From positions 1 to 23,916 of the forward strand of contig JAKFXJ010000226.1 in assembly GCA_021731425.1 (NCBI GenBank): DNA of 23,916 bases. The letters are read 5' to 3'. A program made the position numbers and the translations under genes. Positions 18,082 through 23,916 of this stretch are shown here, piece after piece (positions within the stretch are counted from its first letter, which is position 1; every line of letters starts with the position of its first letter). Origin of the DNA: Limnohabitans sp. GTDB lineage: Bacteria; Pseudomonadota; Gammaproteobacteria; Burkholderiales; Burkholderiaceae_C. The notes beneath the pieces are model-generated. The model did not search any database. It saw only the letters and a list, made by a program, of their open reading frames with translations, and was not told the origin of the DNA.

Positions 18082-19287
18082 ATGACCCCATCAATTTTGC
18101 TCACACGCCGACACGCCATGGGCCTCTTTGCAGCAGTGCTGGCGGAACCCGTTCTGGCCAACACAGCTTGGGCAGATACCTTGAGTGCAGCCCGTGGCCA
18201 GACGGTGTACTTCAACGCCTGGGCCGGCAGCGAACGCATCAACGCCTACGTGCAATGGGCAGCGGCTGAGTTGCAGCGCGACTTTGGCGTTAAGCTGCAG
18301 CACGTCAAGATCAGCGACGCGGCCGATGTGGTCAAACGCATTCGCGCCGAAAAGCAAGCTGGCCGCAAAGACACCGAGGGCACGGTAGACCTGGTCTGGA
18401 TCAACGGCGAAAACTTCGCTGCCATGAAGCGCGATGGTTTATTGTCTGCGCCCTTCGCACAAGCCTTGCCGAATTTCCAGTGGGTAGACACCGTGGGCAA
18501 GCCCACCACGCTGGTCGATTTTTCGGTGCCCACTGATGGTCTCGAATCGCCTTGGGGCATGGCCCAGCTCACGTTATTTGCCGATACCCAGCGTCTGCCT
18601 AAACCACCCCAAAACATGGCCGAGTTGCTGGTCTTGGCCCGCAGCCAACCCGGGCGCATCACGTACCCGCGCCCGCCCAACTTTCATGGCACCACCTTCG
18701 TTAAGCAGGCCTTGATCGAACACGCGCCGGACGTGAAAGCGCTGGCCCAGCCTGTGACGCCTGCGGCTTTGGCGGCGCAAGCCGCGCCGCTGTGGCGCTT
18801 TTTGGATGCACTGCACCCGCACTTGTGGCGCGGGGGCAAACAGTTTCCGCAAAACTCGGCGGCCGTGCGCCAGATGATGGCCGATGGTGAATTGGTGATG
18901 GCCTTGACGTTCAACCCCAATGAAGCGGCCAACGAGATCGCTGCCAAACGCCTGCCCATCACGGTGCAGAGCTGGCAGTTCGCCAAGGGCACGATTGGCA
19001 ACACCCACTTTGTGGCCATACCGTACAACGCGCCCAGCAAAGCGGGCGCCCAAGTGGTCGCCAACTTTTTGCTGTCGCCCGCCGCGCAAGCGCGCAAGGC
19101 CGACATCGACGTGTGGGGCGACCCGACGGTGCTGGACGTGGCCCGCTTACCTGCGGCTGATCGTGCGCGGTTTCAGTCGGCTTCACGTCCCGGGCAAGTG
19201 GGTGTGACGGCCCCCGTGCTGCCCGAGCCGCATGCGTCCTGGGTCGATGCACTCGAAAAAGAGTGGACTCGCCGTTACGGCGTGTGA
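18082..19287 (+). CDS. ynjB: YnjB-like ABC transporter substrate-binding protein
   Basis: Periplasmic binding protein of 401 residues. The ATG at 18082 has GAGGAG 6 bases upstream. The N-terminus carries a twin-arginine-like signal (LLTRRHAMGLFAAVLA, ending NTAWA-D), so export may be by Tat. Motifs fit the E. coli YnjB family of extracellular solute-binding proteins: VYFNAWAGSERINAYVQW, DLVWINGENFAAMK, SPWGMAQLTLFAD, ITYPRPPNFHGTTF and NPNEAANEIA. The substrate of YnjBCD systems is not established. It is the first gene of a complete ynjB-ynjC-ynjD-ynjF set. It starts 38 bases after the DUF6352-type gene, with only a 5-bp hairpin (18046-18059) between them and no clear promoter, so it may be read through from metH. 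Confidence 0.9.
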   Translation: MTPSILLTRRHAMGLFAAVLAEPVLANTAWADTLSAARGQTVYFNAWAGSERINAYVQWAAAELQRDFGVKLQHVKISDAADVVKRIRAEKQAGRKDTEGTVDLVWINGENFAAMKRDGLLSAPFAQALPNFQWVDTVGKPTTLVDFSVPTDGLESPWGMAQLTLFADTQRLPKPPQNMAELLVLARSQPGRITYPRPPNFHGTTFVKQALIEHAPDVKALAQPVTPAALAAQAAPLWRFLDALHPHLWRGGKQFPQNSAAVRQMMADGELVMALTFNPNEAANEIAAKRLPITVQSWQFAKGTIGNTHFVAIPYNAPSKAGAQVVANFLLSPAAQARKADIDVWGDPTVLDVARLPAADRARFQSASRPGQVGVTAPVLPEPHASWVDALEKEWTRRYGV

Positions 19288-20915
19288 GCTTCTTGCCCGC
19301 CTTTTTGCTGGCCTTGATCGCTGCCGTGCCCATGGGCTGGGCGCTGTGGGCGGCCGCTTCGCAAGCGCTGGATGTCAGCGCTTGGCAGGCCTTGTGGGCC
19401 GATCCGCAAACGCTGCGTGCTTGGGGCATGACGCTGTGGACCGGGCTGGCCTCCACGGTGCTGGTGTGGTGGACCGTGGCGCGTTTGTTGGCCCATGGTT
19501 TCATTCGGCAGCAATTGGCCCGCTGGCTCACCCATGTGCCTGCCTTGCTGGCCACGCCGCACGCGGCCATGGCCATTGGCTTGGTGTTGTGGCTCTCGCC
19601 CAGCGGCTGGGCTTTGCGCTTGGTGTCGCCGGGCCTGTCGGGGTTTGACGCACCGCCCCCTTGGTTGACCACACAAGACCCGTGGGGCTTGGGCTTGATT
19701 TTGGCGCTGTGGCTCAAGGAAGTGCCATTTTTGCTCTGGGTGGCGGCCACGCAATTGCAGCGCGAAGACCTGCGCCGACGATGGCAGGCCGAATTTGCAC
19801 TGGCCCAAACTTTGGGCCACACGCCCACACAAGCTTTTGCCCAAGTGGTTTGGCCGCAGCTGGCACCGCGCTTGCGCTGGCCGCTGCTGGCGGTGTTGGC
19901 CTATGGCCTCACGGTGGTGGACATGGCGCTCATCATTGGCCCTGCGACGCCACCCACTTTGGCGGTGCTGGCTTGGCAATGGTTGGGTGATGCCGATGCG
20001 GCCATGCAGGCGCAAGGCGCGGCAGCGGCGGGGTGTCTCACGGTCAGTGCGGCGGTGTTGGCGGGGGTGACCGTCATGGTGCTGCGCGCATGGGCGCGTC
20101 TGCGCACAGGCGTGAGCAGCCCCCTGTTGTTGCAGGGTGAGTCATCTTGGGTGGGCTTGGCCATCGGTGGGGCCTATCTGGCCGTTTGGTGGGCCTTGGC
20201 GGTGGGCAGTGTGTCGGGCGTCTGGCCTTTTCCGCAGCTTTGGCCATCGCTGTGGACGGGTGATGCCTGGGCGCAAGTGATCGCCAGTGCCCCCACGGTA
20301 TGGACCACCTTGGGTTTGGCGGCGGCCTCTGCCAGTGTGTGCCTGGCTTGGTCGGTGGCCTGGTTGGAGCTGACACCGCGCCGCTGGCAACAGGCTTTGC
20401 GCCCATGGTGGTTGCTGCCGCTGGTGTTGCCTTCGGTGCTGTGGGTGGTGGGCCTTTACAGCGTGGCGCTGCAGTGGCGGCTGGAGGGGCAGTGGCTGGG
20501 CCTGCTTTTGGCGCATGCGGTCATGGTGCTGCCGTATGTGCTGCTGGCCTTGGAGCCCGCCTATTTGGCGGTCGATCCGCGCCAATCGGCCGTGGTGGCC
20601 AGCTTGGGCCATGGGCGGTGGACGGATCTGTTGCGCATCAAATGGCCGCTGCTCAAACGCGCCATCGCCTCGGCCTGGGCGGTCGGTTTTGCGGTCAGTG
20701 TGGCGCAGTATTTGCCCACTTTGTATGTGGGCGCGGGGCGCTTTGCCACGGTGACCACCGAGGCCGTGACACTGGCGTCTGGCGCGCAGCGTTCGCTCAT
20801 GAGCGCTTATGCCGCTTTGCAGATGCTCTTGCCCGTGTTGGCCTTTGCTTTGGCCGCTTACTTGGGCAGGCCACGCCAATTTGAGAAGATCGGGTCGATG
20901 AAAGACAACACATGA
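19263..20915 (+). CDS. ynjC: YnjC-like ABC transporter permease, two fused permease domains
   Basis: An inner-membrane permease of up to 550 residues with roughly 12 hydrophobic helices in two homologous halves, each a binding-protein-dependent permease domain. EAA-like loops are seen near TLGHTPTQAFAQVVWPQLAPR (split as TLGHTPTQAF and VVWPQLAPR) in the first half and SLGHGRWTDLLRIKWPLLKR (SLGHGRWTDL, IKWPLLKR) in the second; these contact the ATPase. One polypeptide therefore supplies the whole channel, as in E. coli YnjC. The GTG at 19263 overlaps ynjB by 25 bases and keeps the positively charged SPLRRVS before the first helix. A GTG at 19284 overlapping the ynjB stop as GTGA is an equally possible coupled start. 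Confidence 0.92.
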   Translation: MDSPLRRVSFLPAFLLALIAAVPMGWALWAAASQALDVSAWQALWADPQTLRAWGMTLWTGLASTVLVWWTVARLLAHGFIRQQLARWLTHVPALLATPHAAMAIGLVLWLSPSGWALRLVSPGLSGFDAPPPWLTTQDPWGLGLILALWLKEVPFLLWVAATQLQREDLRRRWQAEFALAQTLGHTPTQAFAQVVWPQLAPRLRWPLLAVLAYGLTVVDMALIIGPATPPTLAVLAWQWLGDADAAMQAQGAAAAGCLTVSAAVLAGVTVMVLRAWARLRTGVSSPLLLQGESSWVGLAIGGAYLAVWWALAVGSVSGVWPFPQLWPSLWTGDAWAQVIASAPTVWTTLGLAAASASVCLAWSVAWLELTPRRWQQALRPWWLLPLVLPSVLWVVGLYSVALQWRLEGQWLGLLLAHAVMVLPYVLLALEPAYLAVDPRQSAVVASLGHGRWTDLLRIKWPLLKRAIASAWAVGFAVSVAQYLPTLYVGAGRFATVTTEAVTLASGAQRSLMSAYAALQMLLPVLAFALAAYLGRPRQFEKIGSMKDNT

Positions 20916-21589
20916 ACGCGGGACTTCAGATCGACATCGAACGCTTGGGCACGGTGGCGCAGACCTTGATGCAAGACCTGCACCTGAACGTGCCCGCAGG
21001 CGAGATCCTCACGCTCATGGGGCCGAGTGGCTGCGGCAAAAGCTCGGTGCTGGCCGCCACGGCGGGCACGCTGGCCAGCGTCTCCGAAGGTTTGCAGCCT
21101 TTGCAGTTTGACGGCCGCGTGCAGCTGAACGGCCGTGACCTCACCACCTTGCCCACGCACCTGCGCGGTGTCGGCTTGGTGTTTCAGGATGCTTTGCTGT
21201 TTGCGCACATGACGGTCGCCGAAAACCTGCTGTTTGCCGTTTCCCGCACCTTGCCGCTTGCGCAGCGCCAGGTGCGTGTACAGCAAGCGCTGCAAGAAGC
21301 CGAGCTGAGCGGCATGGGCGAGCGTGATCCTTCTACCTTGTCGGGCGGGCAACGCGCCCGCGTAGCGCTCATGCGGGCGCTGCTGGCCGAGCCGCAAGCG
21401 CTGCTGCTGGATGAGCCGTTTTCCAAACTCGACGCCGCCTTGCGCGCCCAGCTGCGCCCGTGGGTGTTTGCGCATGTGCGCGAGCGGCGCATCCCGGTGG
21501 TGCTGGTCACACACGACGAACAAGACGTGGCAGACCCACAGCGCGTGGTGCACTTGCACGTCGCCGAAGAAAGCCCAACGCATGTTTGA
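20912..21589 (+). CDS. ynjD: YnjD-like ABC transporter ATP-binding protein
   Basis: The ATPase subunit, 225 residues. All nucleotide-binding motifs are present: Walker A GPSGCGKSS (residues 37-45), Q-loop Gln92 in VFQDALLF, signature LSGGQRAR (143-150), Walker B LLLDEPF (164-170), D-loop SKLDAAL and switch His201 in VTHDEQD. Its ATG overlaps the ynjC stop as ATGA, indicating translational coupling. The short length without a C-terminal regulatory domain fits the YnjD group. Together with the fused permease (probably one YnjC plus a YnjD dimer) and YnjB it forms a complete importer. Confidence 0.95.
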   Translation: MNAGLQIDIERLGTVAQTLMQDLHLNVPAGEILTLMGPSGCGKSSVLAATAGTLASVSEGLQPLQFDGRVQLNGRDLTTLPTHLRGVGLVFQDALLFAHMTVAENLLFAVSRTLPLAQRQVRVQQALQEAELSGMGERDPSTLSGGQRARVALMRALLAEPQALLLDEPFSKLDAALRAQLRPWVFAHVRERRIPVVLVTHDEQDVADPQRVVHLHVAEESPTHV

Positions 21590-22187
21590 CCGCCACGCCC
21601 AAACCCTCTTGCGCCCCGCGCTCAACGCCGCCGCACGCGGCTTGGTGCGCGTTGGCATCAGCGCCGACGCGTTGACCTGGCTGGGCTTTGCCATCGGCAT
21701 GGCCGCCGCCGTGGCCATTGCACTGCAAGCGTGGTGGTGGGGCTTGGCGCTGCTGCTGGCCTCGCGCTTGCTCGACGGCCTGGACGGCAGCGTGGCCCGC
21801 CTGACCCAGCCCACCGACGCGGGCGGGTTCCTGGACATCGCACTCGACTTCGTGTTTTACGCCGCCATCCCCCTGGCCTTTGCGGTGGCCAACCCCAGCG
21901 CCAATGCCCTACCCGCCGCAGCCCTGCTGGCCAGCTTCATCGGCACCGGCAGCAGCTTTTTGGCGTTTGCCGCATTGGCCGAAAAACGCGGCCTGACCGA
22001 CACCGCCTTGCCGGGAAAAAGCTTTTACTTCTTAGGCGGCCTGACCGAGGCCACCGAGACCATAACCGTCTTCGCAGCGATGTGCATCTGGCCTGAACAC
22101 TTTGCGGTGTTGGCTTATGGGTTTGCGGGGTTGTGTGTGGTGACGACGGGGATGCGGGTTGGTTGGGGGTATTTCAGGTTGGGATAA
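21582..22187 (+). CDS. ynjF: CDP-alcohol phosphatidyltransferase family protein (YnjF-like)
   Basis: An integral membrane enzyme of 201 residues. The CDP-alcohol phosphotransferase signature appears as LLDGLDGSVARLTQPTDAGGF followed by LDIALDF (split: DGLDGSVAR, DAGGFLDIALDF), with the four metal-binding Asp residues and slightly shortened spacing after the AR. About five to six hydrophobic helices follow. The family moves a phosphoalcohol from a CDP-linked donor to an acceptor alcohol, usually in phospholipid synthesis; YnjF's own substrate is unknown. The ATG at 21582 overlaps the end of ynjD by 8 bases. The same gene order occurs near E. coli ynjBCD, though with ynjE in between, suggesting a shared pathway. 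No terminator is visible after the stop. Confidence 0.92.
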   Translation: MFDRHAQTLLRPALNAAARGLVRVGISADALTWLGFAIGMAAAVAIALQAWWWGLALLLASRLLDGLDGSVARLTQPTDAGGFLDIALDFVFYAAIPLAFAVANPSANALPAAALLASFIGTGSSFLAFAALAEKRGLTDTALPGKSFYFLGGLTEATETITVFAAMCIWPEHFAVLAYGFAGLCVVTTGMRVGWGYFRLG

Positions 22188-22203
22188 TGTTGACCGAGGG
22201 GCT

Positions 22204-22701
22204 TCACTGCAGTGGCTTCGCCATCACTATGCTTTGATAGACCTTGCCCGGCCATTGCACGGAGCCGACATGTTTGTATCCAAGGCGGGTGTAAAGATCG
22301 ACGAGATGCACGGCTGGTTTTGCAGTGTCTAGGGCAAGTTCACGATACCCCTGTTTTATGGCCCAAGCCTCGCACCTTTGGATCAGGGTTCTGCCAATAC
22401 CCTGGCCCTGCATACTTGGTTCTACGGCGAACTGCCGAAGTGAGGAAACGTCAGGTCTTCGAAAATGGATGCACTCGCAATCGTCTTCTGGCGGTTTTGC
22501 CAGGACCGTTCCTACCAGACCCCCATCCCAATACGCGAGCAGGCAGTGGCCGCCCGAAATGCGCGCGCGGGTTGTGTCGATTGACTGATTGACTGCTGTG
22601 TAGTTCAAACCCATCGCCCCGAGTCGCGCATAGCCCCGGTGCAGCAGGTCTGTAAGCGCGCTGAGCGAGTCGTGGTCTTGAATATGGCGGATTAGAAGCA
22701 T
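22204..22701 (-). CDS. GNAT family N-acetyltransferase
   Basis: A cytoplasmic protein of 165 residues with the GCN5-related acetyltransferase fold. The acetyl-CoA pyrophosphate-binding motif A is QGQGIGRTL (residues 98-106, Q/R-x-x-G-x-G/A type), preceded by the strand LRQFAVEP; motif B follows in LALDTAKPAVHLVDLYTRLGYKHVG. Substrate unknown: members acetylate amino groups of antibiotics, amino acids, proteins or small toxins. The ATG at 22701 follows an A-run and no Shine-Dalgarno is visible. Its stop is only 16 bases from the convergent ynjF stop. Base composition is less GC-rich than the ynj operon, and small GNAT genes are typical integron cassette cargo, consistent with the attC-like structure at its 5' side. 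Confidence 0.9.
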   Translation of the reverse strand: MLLIRHIQDHDSLSALTDLLHRGYARLGAMGLNYTAVNQSIDTTRARISGGHCLLAYWDGGLVGTVLAKPPEDDCECIHFRRPDVSSLRQFAVEPSMQGQGIGRTLIQRCEAWAIKQGYRELALDTAKPAVHLVDLYTRLGYKHVGSVQWPGKVYQSIVMAKPLQ

Positions 22702-22715
22702 TTTTTAACTGTGAA

Positions 22716-22846
22716 GCTTACGTTCGAGCTGAGGTGACCTGCAAGGCAGGACGCCCTTTGCTGTCAGCGGCCAATGAGCTTGCGACCCCGCTGCCGTCCA
22801 AGGGTGGCCTGCCTCGCGGGGTCACCTCTAGAGCGAGGGGTTGGGC
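22716..22846 (-). repeat. attC-like imperfect palindrome (possible integron recombination site)
   Basis: A long imperfect hairpin of nested arms: GAGGTGACC (22731-22739) with GGTCACCTC (22820-22828); AGGCAGG (22744-22750) with CCTGCCT (22808-22814); CCCTT (22754-22758) with AAGGG (22800-22804); CAGCGG (22765-22770) with CCGCTG (22788-22793), enclosing a 17-base loop. Read on the minus strand it begins one base after the upstream gene's TGA with GCCCAAC, an exact match to the attC inverse core RYYYAAC. It ends with CGTAAGC, which resembles the core GTTRRRY with one T missing. The total of about 131 bases lies in the attC size range. The degenerate core and absence of an integrase keep this tentative. 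Confidence 0.5.
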
Positions 22847-22847
22847 C

Positions 22848-23726
22848 TCATGCAGGCGACTGGCGGAAGAGGGCAAGCAGCTTCTCTCGGAGCGGGGGGT
22901 CACAGAAGTCCTCCATGTCCAGCATGTGAACGAGCGCATCGACTTGCTCATCACTCCGGTGGTCGTAGATGAGGAGACGCTCGACCTGGTGTTGGGGCAG
23001 ATACTGGCGCAGATACTGGAAGGGATTGGCCGTCTTCGGGACGTGAGACAGCACGAGGTTCCAGTTGTACTTTTTCAGAAGGCCTTCGTAGATGCGCTTG
23101 TAGTCGAGGTACGGTCGCAGAACAGCGTGGAACTGATCAAGTACCGAGCCGTGGTGCCACGCGTAGAAGCTCTGTACATGTTTGCGATAGGTGGAGAACA
23201 CATCGTACACATCGACTGTGTCAGAGGCGCGGGCGATGAAGTCCTTAGCTGACGCGGTCCACCCATCCCACATCAGTAGTTCAGCCTTTGAAACGCGGAA
23301 GCGCGTCTCCCGCGAGTGAACCTTTAAGTCGTGCTCAATGACCCAGTTGGTCTGAGCAATGCGCCAGTGGACGTTGTAATTGCGTAGGGATTTGAGGAAG
23401 TCATGTAGCCCCGGGGTCGAGAAGTCGGCCTTCAAGCGTTCGTCGTATCCCGATACAGGCGTCGCCCTCTGAAAGTGGCGCGCGTGATCAACAAGGGCCA
23501 TGAGCGCGGAGGTGCAGTTGAACACCTTCCTCTTGACGGCTCGAGTATGTGTCTCGGCTTCGCTGCCGTGTGCCTCGTGCCAGAACGTTGGGTTCTTGCT
23601 TCTCTCGCCAAAGAGCGAGATCTCGTCAAGAAGCTCGGTGGTGCTCGCCTGAAAGATCCACACGCTGTCGTCGAGATCCTGAAGCGCACGCCAAAGCTTG
23701 CCACCGGGTGTTTCGGCAATGGACAA
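22848..23726 (-). CDS. hypothetical protein with HEPN-like R-N-x3-H motif
   Basis: An unrecognised protein of 292 residues, predicted soluble and mostly helical; no signal peptide or membrane segment. It contains SLRNYNVHWRI with Arg115-Asn116 and His120, fitting the R-x4-H motif (polar residue after Arg) that marks HEPN ribonuclease domains of toxins and abortive-infection proteins; a helical segment with ALMALVDHARH precedes it. Other notable segments are WIFQASTTELLDEI, KAELLMWDGW and YLPQHQVERLLIYDHR. The TTG at 23726 is the assumed start: there is no ATG upstream, no ribosome binding site, and the frame stays open 30-odd codons further to a stop at 23820-23822, beside the IS fragment. 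The 5' end may therefore be truncated. An attC-like site directly follows the stop. Confidence 0.65.
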   Translation of the reverse strand: MSIAETPGGKLWRALQDLDDSVWIFQASTTELLDEISLFGERSKNPTFWHEAHGSEAETHTRAVKRKVFNCTSALMALVDHARHFQRATPVSGYDERLKADFSTPGLHDFLKSLRNYNVHWRIAQTNWVIEHDLKVHSRETRFRVSKAELLMWDGWTASAKDFIARASDTVDVYDVFSTYRKHVQSFYAWHHGSVLDQFHAVLRPYLDYKRIYEGLLKKYNWNLVLSHVPKTANPFQYLRQYLPQHQVERLLIYDHRSDEQVDALVHMLDMEDFCDPPLREKLLALFRQSPA

Positions 23727-23831
23727 CCGAACGTCTGAGTGACTCTTGAACAGAGCGGCCTCTAGCTGTGCGCGTGTCCAGGGCTGTGGAAGTGAACCTG
23801 CCCCTGTTTGACGTACCGCTTAGCCACTTCA

Positions 23832-23916
23832 TTATGCGGCCTTCAATTGCTGTGCCGCGTCCCAGCGTTTTTCAAACTGCATCGGACTGACGTAGCCCAA
23901 CGTGGAGTGCAACCGC
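23832..23916 (-). CDS. IS3-family transposase, C-terminal fragment (runs off window)
   Basis: The last 27 codons of a transposase OrfB: RLHSTLGYVSP, then MQFEKRWDAAQQLKAA and TAA at 23834-23832. The R-x-HS-x-LGY-x-SP-x-x-FE pattern is the conserved C-terminal end of the DDE integrase domain of IS3-family elements. The gene enters from beyond base 23916. Being only the 3' end, it does not reveal the subgroup or whether the element is intact. Confidence 0.85.
   Translation of the reverse strand, partial: RLHSTLGYVSPMQFEKRWDAAQQLKAA
23832..23916 (-). mobile_element. end of an IS3-family insertion sequence (minimum extent)
   Basis: The transposase end marks an IS3-family element extending past the right edge. 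Its inner terminus should lie a few tens of bases left of 23832. I could not fix the terminal inverted repeat without the other end; the stretch TGAACCTGCCCCTG at 23793-23806 is a candidate. It abuts the 5' region of the hypothetical gene at 22848-23726. Confidence 0.6.

Overview
The window is a chromosomal segment of a GC-rich betaproteobacterium. The gene set points to the family Comamonadaceae in Burkholderiales (Limnohabitans, Rhodoferax or a relative). Pointers are an orphan Bug/TctC binding protein beside small catabolic enzymes, a type 2 argC, an E. coli-type purB, a MetH lacking its homocysteine domain, a DUF6352-type protein and a pilin gene followed by a PglL-like gene. Genus-level placement is inference. 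No rRNA, tRNA or CRISPR array was seen.

Left part (1-4294): a minus-strand catabolic group runs from a fumarylacetoacetate-hydrolase-family enzyme through a Bug/TctC periplasmic binding protein to two tandem paralogous alpha/beta hydrolases, the last cut by the window edge. A divergent GntR/FCD regulator (plus strand) shares an intergenic region holding a perfect 9+1+9 palindrome, which probably controls the cluster.

Housekeeping middle (4323-11212): a small glutathione S-transferase (minus), purB and yaeQ (plus, probable operon), argC (minus, convergent), sucC-sucD (plus) closed by a strong terminator, and a TerC/YjbE-like membrane protein with its own terminator-like hairpin.

Surface and regulation (11317-14082): a type IV pilin ending in a C-terminal serine beside its disulfide loop, then a PglL/TfpO-like oligosaccharyltransferase that probably glycosylates it, then an orphan FixJ-type response regulator behind a perfect 20-bp palindrome.

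Methionine cycle and transport (14094-22187): an S-adenosylhomocysteine (SAH) riboswitch with a visible translational expression platform precedes a three-domain metH. A tightly spaced run follows: DUF6352-type gene, then ynjB, ynjC, ynjD and ynjF, an ABC importer of unknown substrate plus a CDP-alcohol phosphatidyltransferase.

Right end (22204-23916): this looks like accessory DNA. On the minus strand there is a fragment of an IS3-family transposase, an unrecognised 292-residue protein with a HEPN-like R-N-x3-H motif, a long imperfect palindrome resembling an integron attC site directly after that gene's stop codon, and a GNAT acetyltransferase. It may be the remnant of an integron cassette array. 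This cassette-like stretch is the most unusual part of the window, and the SAH riboswitch is the best-supported regulatory element.
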